From GCA-2684655 sp045105235 (GTDB taxonomy: Bacteria > Planctomycetota > UBA1135 > UBA2386), in assembly GCA_045105235.1 (NCBI GenBank), contig JBGCDH010000002.1:1-64000 (forward strand): 64,000 nt of DNA, given 5' to 3'. A model generated the notes under the pieces. It was not told where the DNA came from. It searched no databases and saw only the letters and a list, made by a program, of their open reading frames with translations. Shown here piece by piece: positions 49,360 to 57,506 of the stretch. The stretch's first letter is position 1, and each line of letters begins with the position of its first letter. A program made the translations under genes and the position numbers.

Positions 49360-50772
49360 ATGCTCGCGCGAAACGAGAGCTTTGGGCACGATCGGGATGT
49401 GTTCGAGGAAGCGGACGATGCGGACGTGTGTGTCGAGATGGACGATGCGTCGGAGTATGCGGCCGCCGCCGTGCTGGCGGGTCCGTTCACGCACGAACAT
49501 GCGCATGCGGCGCTGATGGCGCTGCGCCGCCGCCGAACGGCCAAGCTCGACCGTCTGGTCAGCGCGCTGGTGCGGGACCTGTTTGCTCGCTTTCCCGTCG
49601 GGCAGCGTTTGCTGCGCGAAGAGCTCATACGGTTCTTTGACGGCCATCGTGGCTGCGCGGAGGCCTTCGAAGATCGCGAGCTGCTCGCGCCAGACGTCGT
49701 CGACGCGATGCGTCCGTCGGTTGGCTTGGCGTCTGCCTGCGTCGCGGCGGACGTTCATCCGCCGGCTCTCACGACGCTGGGCGAACTGTCGGCTTGGCTC
49801 GGTCTCTACCCAGATCAGCTCAAGTCGCTGGTCGCAACTCGCCGCGGCGGCGCCGGCCGTCACTACCTGCGCCACTGGCGCGCCCGGCGCCGTTCGCCGC
49901 CGCGTCTGCTCGAAGTGCCGAAGTCGGACCTCCGCGACGTGCAGCAGCGGTTGCTGCGCGACTTGCTCGCGCACATCCCGGTGCACCCCGCCGCTTGTGC
50001 ATTTGTGCGCGGTCGCGGTGTGCGCGATGCTGTCGAACCACACGCGGAACGCGACGTGGTGCTGCGCCTCGACGTCGAGGACTTCTTTGCGTCGATCGGC
50101 CGCGGCCGCGTGCTGCGCGCCTTCCTCAACTTTGGCTATCCGGATTCGGTGGCCGATGCGCTCGCAAGGCTGTGCACCGTTGCGACGCCGGCGGCGACCT
50201 TGGCTTCGCTTTCGCCTGCAGAAGGCGAGCGAGGCCGCCATCATGCCCGGCTGCGCGAACGGCTGCGCGTGCCGCACCTGCCGCAGGGCAGCGCCACGTC
50301 GCCCGCACTCGCCAACCTGTGCTGCCACGCCGTCGACCAGCGCTTGACGGGCATCGCCAAGCGCTTTGGCGCGCGCTACACGCGCTACGCGGACGATTTG
50401 ATCTTTAGCGGTGGTCCTGAGTTTGCGCGCGTCAGCCAGCGCTTCGCCGATCGCGCCGCTGCGATCCTGCTGGAACATCGGCTGCGCGTCGCCCACCGCA
50501 AGACGCGCATCATGCGCCAGGGCACGGCGCAGCGCGCCTGTGGGCTGGTCCTCAATCGTGCGCCCGCGTTGCCGCGCCGCGAACGCAAGCTGCTCGAAGC
50601 CATCCTGCACAACTGCGTGCGCCAAGGTCCCTCGACGCAAAATCGTGCCGGCGTGACGCAGTTCCGCGCCCACCTGGAAGGGCGCGTTGCGCACGCACAG
50701 GCGTTTGCCGGCGGCGGACGCTCGGCCCGTCGCTTGCCGGAACTGCTCGCCCAGATCGACTGGTCGCGTTGA
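49360..50772 (+). CDS. Retron-like reverse transcriptase
   Basis: 470 residues from ATG 49360 (MLARNESFGHDRDVF); earlier in-frame ATGs at 49123 and 49255 would run through the leader hairpins. The first ~190 residues are an extension. RT domain: LLEVPKSDLRDVQQRLLRDL, HPAACAFVRGRGVRDAVEPH (retron X-region position, D-A-x2-H in place of N-A-x2-H), motif A VVLRLDVEDFFASI (~235), LPQGSATSPALANLCCHAVD and the catalytic YADD (~343-346) in TRYADDLIFSGG. Then HRKTRIMRQGTAQRACGLVL, where retrons have V-T-G, and VRQGPSTQNRAGVTQFRAHL. All catalytic Asp are present. Retron RTs copy an adjacent structured RNA into DNA, usually for phage defence. Confidence 0.88.
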   Translation: MLARNESFGHDRDVFEEADDADVCVEMDDASEYAAAAVLAGPFTHEHAHAALMALRRRRTAKLDRLVSALVRDLFARFPVGQRLLREELIRFFDGHRGCAEAFEDRELLAPDVVDAMRPSVGLASACVAADVHPPALTTLGELSAWLGLYPDQLKSLVATRRGGAGRHYLRHWRARRRSPPRLLEVPKSDLRDVQQRLLRDLLAHIPVHPAACAFVRGRGVRDAVEPHAERDVVLRLDVEDFFASIGRGRVLRAFLNFGYPDSVADALARLCTVATPAATLASLSPAEGERGRHHARLRERLRVPHLPQGSATSPALANLCCHAVDQRLTGIAKRFGARYTRYADDLIFSGGPEFARVSQRFADRAAAILLEHRLRVAHRKTRIMRQGTAQRACGLVLNRAPALPRRERKLLEAILHNCVRQGPSTQNRAGVTQFRAHLEGRVAHAQAFAGGGRSARRLPELLAQIDWSR

Positions 50773-50824
50773 TCGAGGTGCTGCGGTCCGTCGCGATTGT
50801 CGGCGCATCTGCTACCTTGCGGAC

Positions 50825-51358
50825 ATGGCCTTCGATGGCACGCAAATCGTCACGACGGATGAGTTCGTCTTCTTCTGGAAGCCGCCGGCGCCTTTTGGCC
50901 AGTGGACGCGGTCGCATTTTGATGTCGACGGCGTCACCTATACGCACGCCGAGCAATACATGATGGCGGAGAAAGCGCGTCTGTTTGGCGACGACGAGAT
51001 GCTGCAGCGCATCCTTGCAGCAGAGGATCCGAGCACGCAGAAAAAGCTCGGGCAGAGGGTTCGTGGTTTTGACGAGGCGGTGTGGTTGGCGCAGCGCATG
51101 GACATCGTCGTGCGCGGCAACCGCGCGAAGTTCTCGCAGTCGGCCAAGCTGCTCCGCATCTTGTGTGAGACCGGTCGGCGCACCTTGGTCGAAGCGAGTC
51201 CTATGGATTTCATCTGGGGCATCGGCCTGCGCGCGGACGATCCACGCGCGTTCGATCGCGCGCAGTGGCGTGGCGAGAATCTGCTGGGGGAGGCGCTGAT
51301 GGTGGTTCGCGGCGAGCTGTGTGGCGGCGACGAGAACGAGGATTCGCCGTCGACTTAG
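50825..51358 (+). CDS. NADAR (YbiA/DUF1768) family protein
   Basis: 177 residues from ATG 50825, 52 bases after the RT stop in the same direction. Near-complete family pattern: FVFFWKPPAPFGQWTRSHFD, YTHAEQYMMAEKARLFGDDE, KLGQRVRGFDEAVWLAQRMD, FSQSAKLLRILCETG, LVEASPMDFIWGIGL and NLLGEALMVVRGEL. NADAR proteins act on ADP-ribose-linked or riboflavin-intermediate N-glycosidic bonds. Some act as antitoxins that remove ADP-ribose from DNA guanine in DarT1-type systems. No DarT-like toxin is visible next to it. The juxtaposition to a retron-like RT is the notable point. priA starts 74 bases downstream. Confidence 0.9.
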   Translation: MAFDGTQIVTTDEFVFFWKPPAPFGQWTRSHFDVDGVTYTHAEQYMMAEKARLFGDDEMLQRILAAEDPSTQKKLGQRVRGFDEAVWLAQRMDIVVRGNRAKFSQSAKLLRILCETGRRTLVEASPMDFIWGIGLRADDPRAFDRAQWRGENLLGEALMVVRGELCGGDENEDSPST

Positions 51359-51432
51359 AGGCGCTGTCGAACCGTTCTCTACCCCCTCATTGCCATCCTT
51401 GGGGTAGGGCCGTTCACTGGTCCGCAGAACCC

Positions 51433-53715
51433 ATGAGCCGCGGCCTTTTTGATCCGGATCCGAACGATCCCGACAGTGTTCCGAAATCGCCGGACGAGGC
51501 TACCGATGCGCGCTACGTGCAGGTCGCACTCAATCTGCCGCTGCGGCGCGAGTTTACCTACCGGCTGCCGGATGGCGTCGACGCGATGCCGGGCAACCGA
51601 GTGCGCGTGCACTTTCATGGCCGCAAGCTCGGCGGCGTTGTGGTCGCCGTCACGGACACCACCGACCTGCCGTTCAACAAGATCAAGCCGATCGAATCCG
51701 TGCTCGATGGCGAACTGCAGCTGCCGCCGTCGCTGCTCGAGCTCGCCCGCGTCATGGCGGCCAGCTACGGCTGTTCGATCGGTGAAGCGCTTGACGCGAC
51801 GCTGCCGTCGGTGGCCAAACGCCGCGGCCAGCGCCTGCTGCCGCACCTGCAGGTCAAAGCGCCACACGATCTGGCGACGCGCGCCGTCGACGAACTCGAG
51901 GAGAAGCATCAGGCGCAGTCACGCGTGCTGCGTACGGTGCTCGAGTTTGGGGGGGCGATTCCGGTGGTCGACGTCCGGCGCCGCACCAAGACCAGCGACA
52001 GCCCGTGGAAGACGCTGGTCAAGCACGGCCTGTTGGAGCGCGTCATGCTGGCACAAGATCTCGAAGAGCTGAAGCCGGCGATCGAAGAGGCCGCCGTGCG
52101 CCACGATCTCAACGAGCACCAGCAGGCGGCGGTCGACGCGGTGGCCAAAGTCGTCGAGGCGGGGGAGCACCGCACGTTTTTGCTGCACGGGGTGACGGGC
52201 AGCGGCAAGACCGAGGTCTACCTGCGCATTCTCGAAGAGGTGCACGCCCGCAAGAAGAGCGCGATCGTGCTGGTGCCGGAGATTTCGCTGACGCCGCAGA
52301 CCGTCGGCCGGTTTGCGTCGCGCTTTCCCGATGTCGCCGTGCTGCACAGTGGCTTGACCGAAGCCGAGCGGGCGCGCCAATGGCAGCGGCTGCTGCAGGG
52401 CAAGGCGACAGTGGCGGTCGGGGCGCGTTCGGCGCTGTTTGCACCGGTGCGCGATCTCGGTTTGATCGTGCTCGACGAAGAGCACGAGACGTCGTTCAAG
52501 CAGGACAGCACGCCGCGCTACCACGCCCGCCAAATGGCGATTGAGCGCGCGCGCATCGAAGGGGCGGTGGTTGTGCTCGGCTCGGCGACGCCGACGCTGG
52601 AGTCGATCGGCAAAGCGCGGCGCGGCACCTACGAACTGCTGACGTTGCCCGAACGCGCCGGCGCCGGCCGTTTGCCGCGCATCGTCGTGCAGGATCTTCG
52701 CGGCGAGCCAGCCGAAGTCCGGCGCCAGGGCGTGGTGCTGTCGCGCACGCTGCTGGTGATGATGGAGGAGCGGCTCAAGGCCAAGGACCAGGTGCTGCTG
52801 TTCTTGAACCGCCGCGGCTACTCGCCGGTCTTGCTGTGTCCGGGATGCGGCGAGGCCGTGCAGTGCGAAGCGTGTTCGGTGTCGATGACGTGGCACAGCC
52901 GGCGCGGGCGTTTGGTCTGTCACTGGTGCTGCGCCGAGAAGCGCCGGCCCGAGATGTGCGCGACCTGCCAGCACGCCGGCATGTTTGAGCTGGGCGTCGG
53001 CACCGAACGTCTCGAAGAAGTCGTCAAGGACCGCTTCCCTGACGCGATCGTTGCGCGCATGGATGCCGACACGATGGCCGAGCGCGGCGCGCACGAGCGG
53101 GTGCTCGGCTCGTTCCGCAAGAAGCACATCGACATCCTGATCGGCACCCAGATGATTGCCAAGGGCCTCGACTTTCCGGACGTCACGCTGGTTGGCGTGG
53201 TGTCGGCGGACACGGGTCTGTTTGTGCCCGACTACCGCGCGGCCGAGCGCACATTCCAGTTGCTGCACCAAGTCGCGGGGCGCGCCGGCCGCGGCGACAA
53301 GGCCGGCACGGTGGTGATCCAGACGTTCTGTCCCGACAACTACGCCGTCGAGGCCGCCGCCAAGAACGACTACGACTCGTTTGTGCAGCAAGAACTCGTG
53401 TTCCGCAAGGTGACGGGCTATCCGCCGTTTGCGCGGCTCCTGCGCGTGCTCGCCGAAGGGCGCAGCGAGTCTGACGCCCAGAAGATCCTGCGCGAGGCGT
53501 GCCAACCGCTCAATACGATGAAGGATGTCGAAGTGCTCGGCCCGGCCCCCGCGGTCATCGCCAAGGTCAAAGATCTCTGGCGCTGGCACATGCTGGTCAA
53601 GTGCTTCACGCAGGATGCCTTCGACACCGCCATGGCCGCGATCGGGACGGTCGAAGACCTGGCGACGCGCACGTGCCGCGTGACGCTGGATGTGGATCCG
53701 TCGAGCTTGATGTAG
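51433..53715 (+). CDS. priA: Primosomal protein N' (PriA helicase)
   Basis: 760 residues from ATG 51433. N-terminal DNA-binding domain (VQVALNLPLRREFTYRLPDG, GNRVRVHFHGRKLGGVVV). Helicase: Walker A LLHGVTGSGKTEVYLRIL, DEEH box in LIVLDEEHETSFKQ, GSATPTLESI, then the zinc site with eight cysteines (LLCPGCGEAVQCEACSVSM, VCHWCCAEKRRPEMCATCQ) and motifs IGTQMIAKGLDFPDVTLV and LLHQVAGRAGRGDKAGTVVI. PriA reloads the replisome at stalled forks. Length and all helicase motifs are normal. It follows the NADAR gene at a spacing that allows its own promoter. Confidence 0.96.
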   Translation: MSRGLFDPDPNDPDSVPKSPDEATDARYVQVALNLPLRREFTYRLPDGVDAMPGNRVRVHFHGRKLGGVVVAVTDTTDLPFNKIKPIESVLDGELQLPPSLLELARVMAASYGCSIGEALDATLPSVAKRRGQRLLPHLQVKAPHDLATRAVDELEEKHQAQSRVLRTVLEFGGAIPVVDVRRRTKTSDSPWKTLVKHGLLERVMLAQDLEELKPAIEEAAVRHDLNEHQQAAVDAVAKVVEAGEHRTFLLHGVTGSGKTEVYLRILEEVHARKKSAIVLVPEISLTPQTVGRFASRFPDVAVLHSGLTEAERARQWQRLLQGKATVAVGARSALFAPVRDLGLIVLDEEHETSFKQDSTPRYHARQMAIERARIEGAVVVLGSATPTLESIGKARRGTYELLTLPERAGAGRLPRIVVQDLRGEPAEVRRQGVVLSRTLLVMMEERLKAKDQVLLFLNRRGYSPVLLCPGCGEAVQCEACSVSMTWHSRRGRLVCHWCCAEKRRPEMCATCQHAGMFELGVGTERLEEVVKDRFPDAIVARMDADTMAERGAHERVLGSFRKKHIDILIGTQMIAKGLDFPDVTLVGVVSADTGLFVPDYRAAERTFQLLHQVAGRAGRGDKAGTVVIQTFCPDNYAVEAAAKNDYDSFVQQELVFRKVTGYPPFARLLRVLAEGRSESDAQKILREACQPLNTMKDVEVLGPAPAVIAKVKDLWRWHMLVKCFTQDAFDTAMAAIGTVEDLATRTCRVTLDVDPSSLM

Positions 53716-53789
53716 ATATCTGTTACATCCGAGCTACGTCACGCGCAGTTATCGTCAAGCACCTATTCGCAATGGGATAGGAGGTTGCC

Positions 53790-54464
53790 ATGTTGCTGGA
53801 TGCTGCTGAGTTTTCGTTTTCCACTGCGTTGCAGCGACACTTCGAGACGTTTGCCGACGAGCTGCGCGAACTCGTTCGAGACGACTTTCTCGAGTGGCCC
53901 GATCGGGCGGCTTACGGCGGTTCGTGGCTGATTGCGGCTCTCTTCATGTCGAGCCACATCGCGGGGATCGAGGACACCTTTATGGCAAACCAAGCCAAGT
54001 GCCCGGCTTCGACCGCGGTGCTGCGCAGCATTCCGGGGGTGACGGCGGCGGCGTTTTCTTGGATGGATCCCGGCTGCCACATCTATGCACATCGCGACGT
54101 CAAAGCGCTTGATGTCATGCGGGCGCACCTGCCGCTTGAGGTCCCAGCTGGCGCCCAGTTTCGCGTTGGCGAGGACGTGCATGAGTGGCATACCGGCGAG
54201 AGCCTGTTGTTTGAAGGCTACCTCGAGCACGAAACCGGCAACGCCGGCAGCAAGCGGCGAATCGTTCTGCTCGTGGACGCGCAGCTTTCGGGCACAGATC
54301 TTGAGAAGCTGCAGGACTGGCGGCGTCGCAATCGGATCGAGATCGCCCCCAAGCTGGTGCTCGTCGATGCGTTCGGTCGTGAAACGGTCGAGCCTGGCCC
54401 GGTCGCGGCTCCGAGCGATCCCGTTGTGCCGGCTGCGGCGGGCGCCGCGGGCGGAATGGCGTAG
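53790..54464 (+). CDS. Aspartyl/asparaginyl beta-hydroxylase-like dioxygenase
   Basis: 224 residues from ATG 53790, preceded by TAGGAGGT-like GGAGG, a good Shine-Dalgarno site. The family core is present: IYAHRDVKALDVMRAHLPLE (first His ligand and the conserved Arg/His before the substrate strand), FRVGEDVHEWHTGESLLFEG, the second His in YLEHETGN, and the 2-oxoglutarate Arg in SKRRIVLLVDAQL. These are Fe(II)/2-oxoglutarate oxygenases acting on protein residues or lipid A (LpxO). The substrate is unknown. The C-terminus is an Ala/Pro-rich tail. It is convergent with the large membrane-anchored gene downstream. Confidence 0.85.
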   Translation: MLLDAAEFSFSTALQRHFETFADELRELVRDDFLEWPDRAAYGGSWLIAALFMSSHIAGIEDTFMANQAKCPASTAVLRSIPGVTAAAFSWMDPGCHIYAHRDVKALDVMRAHLPLEVPAGAQFRVGEDVHEWHTGESLLFEGYLEHETGNAGSKRRIVLLVDAQLSGTDLEKLQDWRRRNRIEIAPKLVLVDAFGRETVEPGPVAAPSDPVVPAAAGAAGGMA

Positions 54465-54497
54465 GTTCCCCCAGCAAAGATCTACAGGCGTATGCGC

Positions 54498-54531
54498 GGC
54501 CCGCGACGACGCTCGACGCGCCTCGCGGGCC
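54498..54531. terminator. Inverted repeat between convergent genes
   Basis: GGCCCGCGA at 54498-54506 pairs perfectly with TCGCGGGCC at 54523-54531, 16-base loop. It lies between the stop codons of the hydroxylase-like gene and the 905-residue gene. No T-run follows on either strand, so an intrinsic terminator is only possible. Confidence 0.45.
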
Positions 54532-54592
54532 CCAGCGCGGACTCACGCGTAGGCCTGCATCTGTCTGAATCACGCCGCTCGCTACTGACTTG

Positions 54593-57310
54593 CTACTGGA
54601 GTCGTTCGGCGATCTCGGTCGCGGAGACAACGATGTTGTAGTGGTCGCCTGTTGCCCGGAGATGGCGCGGCTCGAAGCTCTGTAGAGAGAGGCGTTCTCC
54701 GTCGCGCTCGAGGAAAAGAGCCAGCGCGTGTGGGCCTGCGCCAAGCTGCAGCTTGGCTTTGCCCTGCTCAAACGATGCGCGAGTCGTGCTGCCTGTGAGC
54801 AGTTTCTGAGTCGAGTCGTCGATCTGCGCCTGGATTGCGGCCTCGACGAATCGTCGTCGGTAGGCGTCCGCTGGCATGGTCGCGGTCGCCTCGGCGACAA
54901 GTTGGACGTCGGCAGGCAGTTTGATGTGTTCGGTCAGCGTCAGCGAGGCGGTAGGGCTTGGGCGAAGGCGGGCCGTCACTGTTTTCGATGCAGCGGGTAG
55001 GGGGACTGGTAGATAGCCCGGGGCGACGATCAGCAGATCGTGCGCGCGTCGCCGGAGCAGCGGCAAGACGTTGCGCCCTCGCTCCAGCCTGAGCTTGCTC
55101 AATACGTCGGTTTCTGTTTCGGCGGATGCCTCATGCGGGAGGCAGAGCGCGGCAATGGATCGGTTGCGGTGCAGCTGCCCAGGCTGGCTGAGTTCGACCT
55201 CCAGCTGCACGATCAGCGCCTGCACGTGCTCTGTCAGATCGATGGTGCCCAGGTCGAGGTGCTGTTTGTCGTTGTCGGTCACTTCAAAGACGCGCTTGAT
55301 GTGCAGCCCCGTTTTGGTCGTCAGCTGGAGCCGGTAGTTGCCGGGGGCAACAGACGGAGCGTGCCAGCGAAGCGTGCCGGGCTCGGACGAGGCGCGTCGC
55401 ATTTGCGAGGGCTCATCCGTCTCCTTGTCGCGCAGCTGGTAGTGGACTTCGAAGTGTTCGAATCGCGTCGCAGCGGGCGTCTTCGCCGTGACAGAAACAA
55501 TTGTGCCAAGCGCAGCCGGGAGGATGACATCTCGGTCGCCGTAGGCAAATTCGACCGGGTCGGTTTCGAGCAAGCGACGGCCAAAGGCCCGGGCACGGTA
55601 GCGACCTGGAGCGCCGAAGCCGTAGATGTCGAACGTGCCGTCCTTGCGCACGATCTGCTGCACGCCGGATGTTCGCCGCCATTCGGGATCGCCGGCCTGT
55701 GTCGACGAGTGGAAGTCGAAGACCAAGATGTAGGTGTCCGCCGGCGGGGGGGCGCGCAGATCGAGCCGCCCTGAGCAGAGGAAGGGAGCCCGGGCGAGGG
55801 GCAGGTCGCCGAGTTCGTTGCTGCCGGGGGAGAGCGGGTGGTCATTCCAAGCAGCCGGCAACGACAGCGTGGCGGTTGGCAGCTCGGGGTCACCTCGCTG
55901 CTCAAGCTGCAAGGCTCGAAGCTTCAAAGAAGCCTGCTGTGGATGCGGGCATAGCAGCCCAACAAACCTGCCTTGCTCGTCAGTTCGGAAGTCGAGTGGC
56001 TCGGTCCACTGCTCGCCTTCTTTGCCGAACTCTTGCTTGGCAAAGGAGCCCGTGCCCTCGAAGCGCGCGTTGGCGGCAGGCTCTCCGTTTGCGTCTAGGA
56101 GGCGCCCCGTGAGGCTGACCGCGAGCTCCGCGAGTTCGATGGAGATACGGGCGACCTCGTTCGGGTTCTTGGGGCCATCAAAACGCTTTTGCCAGTGGTT
56201 CCCGCCGAGCGTGAACTGTCGGTCCAGCGGCGCGTGCGGGAAGCGCATCGAGCCGGTTGCGTCGAATGTGCATGGCAGGAATGGCTGCTGAATGGAATCG
56301 ACGCCGTCTTGGGAGGCGATGCGGAGCTCTAGGTCGACGCTGTGCGACAAGGGGACGCCGTGCATCAATAGCTGCAGGTCGAGCTCGCCCGTCGCCGGAA
56401 GAGTGATCGTGATCGGCTGCTCCGCCATCGGCTGGCCTGTTTTGGGGTCGGCCGCGACGCGCACCGATTCGCGGCCGTAGGTCCCGTCGGCTCCCGTGGG
56501 CAGTCCCGCTGTAAACTGCCAGTGGCCGACCAGCTTGCCGAAAGGGGTTCGTCTGGCGCGCCTGCCGTGGCGAAACGTCACGCGGCCGGCGGCGTCGGTC
56601 CTGCGGGCGCGAGGATTCCACCAGGGGGTCGTGCGAGGTGTGCTCCTATCGCAGGCCAGCAGGTGCACCGGGATGTCGATGGCGGGGGCGCCGTCGGCGT
56701 TGCGTACCAAAACGGCGAACTCAACATCGGGCTCTAGCTGGACGATGTAGGGGGCGTTGAGTGTCGCCGGCAGGGAGAACGAGCCTTCTCCAGACTTACC
56801 GTTCTTGCTTGCCAGAACATGTACGTGAAACGCCTCCACGGCGATCCGTGCGATGCCGCGTTTGTCGCTGCGGGCGGTCCAGCCAATGGACTCGGTCAGC
56901 GCCGCCGGGTCGCCCGCGAAGTCGCGTCGAAGAGCAGCGCTCTTGCCGGCGAGCAAACGCTTTTGCGCCTCGGAGCTGAACCGCACCTCGGCGTTGGCCA
57001 CGGGCTTTTGTGTTGTTGCGTCCACAATGAGGACCTCGATCCACCGAGCTTCGTTGGGCAACGGCGGAATGGGAGCAATCGGCGCTGTCCATGAGGATGC
57101 CGGTGCCGGCGATGGGCGCTCGGTCGAAGTAGCTGCGATTCGATCAGAGCGGGAGTCTACCGTGCGATCCCCCGCATTCGGTGCCGCTGAGGATCCCCCC
57201 GTTGTGACCGTCGGCGCAGCCGGCACGCGCGCTTCTCGCGGCTGCCATAGCCACCACGCCGCGGCCAACATGGCGAGCAGTACCAGGATGCTGAGGGGGC
57301 CGGTCTTCAT
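54593..57310 (-). CDS. Large membrane-anchored beta-domain protein, paralogue A
   Basis: 905 residues from ATG 57310. An N-terminal membrane helix (LSILVLLAMLAAAWWLW) anchors a long extracytoplasmic part. Segments such as VLIVDATTQKPVANAEVRFS, EFAVLVRNADGAPAIDIPVH, LLDANGEPAANARFEGTG and GRLDLRAPPPADTYILVFDF are typical of carboxypeptidase-regulatory-like and Ig-like domains strung together, with tyrosine- and Phe-poor linkers. The C-terminus ends FNIVVSATEIAERLQ-like (HYNIVVSATEIAERLQ). It shares layout and many motifs with the gene at 57507-60365. Role unknown, perhaps cell-envelope structure. The MITE-like element lies 8 bases before its start. Confidence 0.75.
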   Translation of the reverse strand: MKTGPLSILVLLAMLAAAWWLWQPREARVPAAPTVTTGGSSAAPNAGDRTVDSRSDRIAATSTERPSPAPASSWTAPIAPIPPLPNEARWIEVLIVDATTQKPVANAEVRFSSEAQKRLLAGKSAALRRDFAGDPAALTESIGWTARSDKRGIARIAVEAFHVHVLASKNGKSGEGSFSLPATLNAPYIVQLEPDVEFAVLVRNADGAPAIDIPVHLLACDRSTPRTTPWWNPRARRTDAAGRVTFRHGRRARRTPFGKLVGHWQFTAGLPTGADGTYGRESVRVAADPKTGQPMAEQPITITLPATGELDLQLLMHGVPLSHSVDLELRIASQDGVDSIQQPFLPCTFDATGSMRFPHAPLDRQFTLGGNHWQKRFDGPKNPNEVARISIELAELAVSLTGRLLDANGEPAANARFEGTGSFAKQEFGKEGEQWTEPLDFRTDEQGRFVGLLCPHPQQASLKLRALQLEQRGDPELPTATLSLPAAWNDHPLSPGSNELGDLPLARAPFLCSGRLDLRAPPPADTYILVFDFHSSTQAGDPEWRRTSGVQQIVRKDGTFDIYGFGAPGRYRARAFGRRLLETDPVEFAYGDRDVILPAALGTIVSVTAKTPAATRFEHFEVHYQLRDKETDEPSQMRRASSEPGTLRWHAPSVAPGNYRLQLTTKTGLHIKRVFEVTDNDKQHLDLGTIDLTEHVQALIVQLEVELSQPGQLHRNRSIAALCLPHEASAETETDVLSKLRLERGRNVLPLLRRRAHDLLIVAPGYLPVPLPAASKTVTARLRPSPTASLTLTEHIKLPADVQLVAEATATMPADAYRRRFVEAAIQAQIDDSTQKLLTGSTTRASFEQGKAKLQLGAGPHALALFLERDGERLSLQSFEPRHLRATGDHYNIVVSATEIAERLQ

Positions 57311-57318
57311 GCCGCGAG

Positions 57319-57440
57319 CCTAGTGTAGTGCATCCGATATAAGGAGCATTCTGCGGGCACGAAGCCTTCGTCGCAGCGCCTTGCGACGAACGCCCTCGCA
57401 TCCCGGATCCTACCCCGTCTACCAGATGCAGGACACTAGG
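57319..57440 (+). mobile_element. MITE-like short repeat, copy 2
   Basis: 122 bases. Left end CCTAGTGTAGTGCATC; right end GATGCAGGACACTAGG, which reverse-complements to CCTAGTGTCCTGCATC, so the two ends are 14/16 inverted repeats. The core shares ATTCTGCGGG, TTCGTCGCA, CCCTCGCATCC and CCCCGTCTACCAGATGCA with copy 1 at 6125-6285. An inner inverted repeat TTCGTCGCA/TGCGACGAA makes a 9-bp hairpin. No gene inside. It sits between the two paralogous large genes, close to the start of the first. Confidence 0.7.
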
Positions 57441-57506
57441 CGACCTGTCTGGGGGCGTCAGGGATTCTGGGCAGAGGGTGGCGGTGAGCGATCGTGACGC
57501 TTGCCG

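Noticed and set aside
51919..53589. A 556-codon open frame on the minus strand opposite priA
   Set aside because: It is antisense to a perfect PriA, is rich in His/Arg/Gln as expected from GC-rich shadow frames, and has no domain motif.
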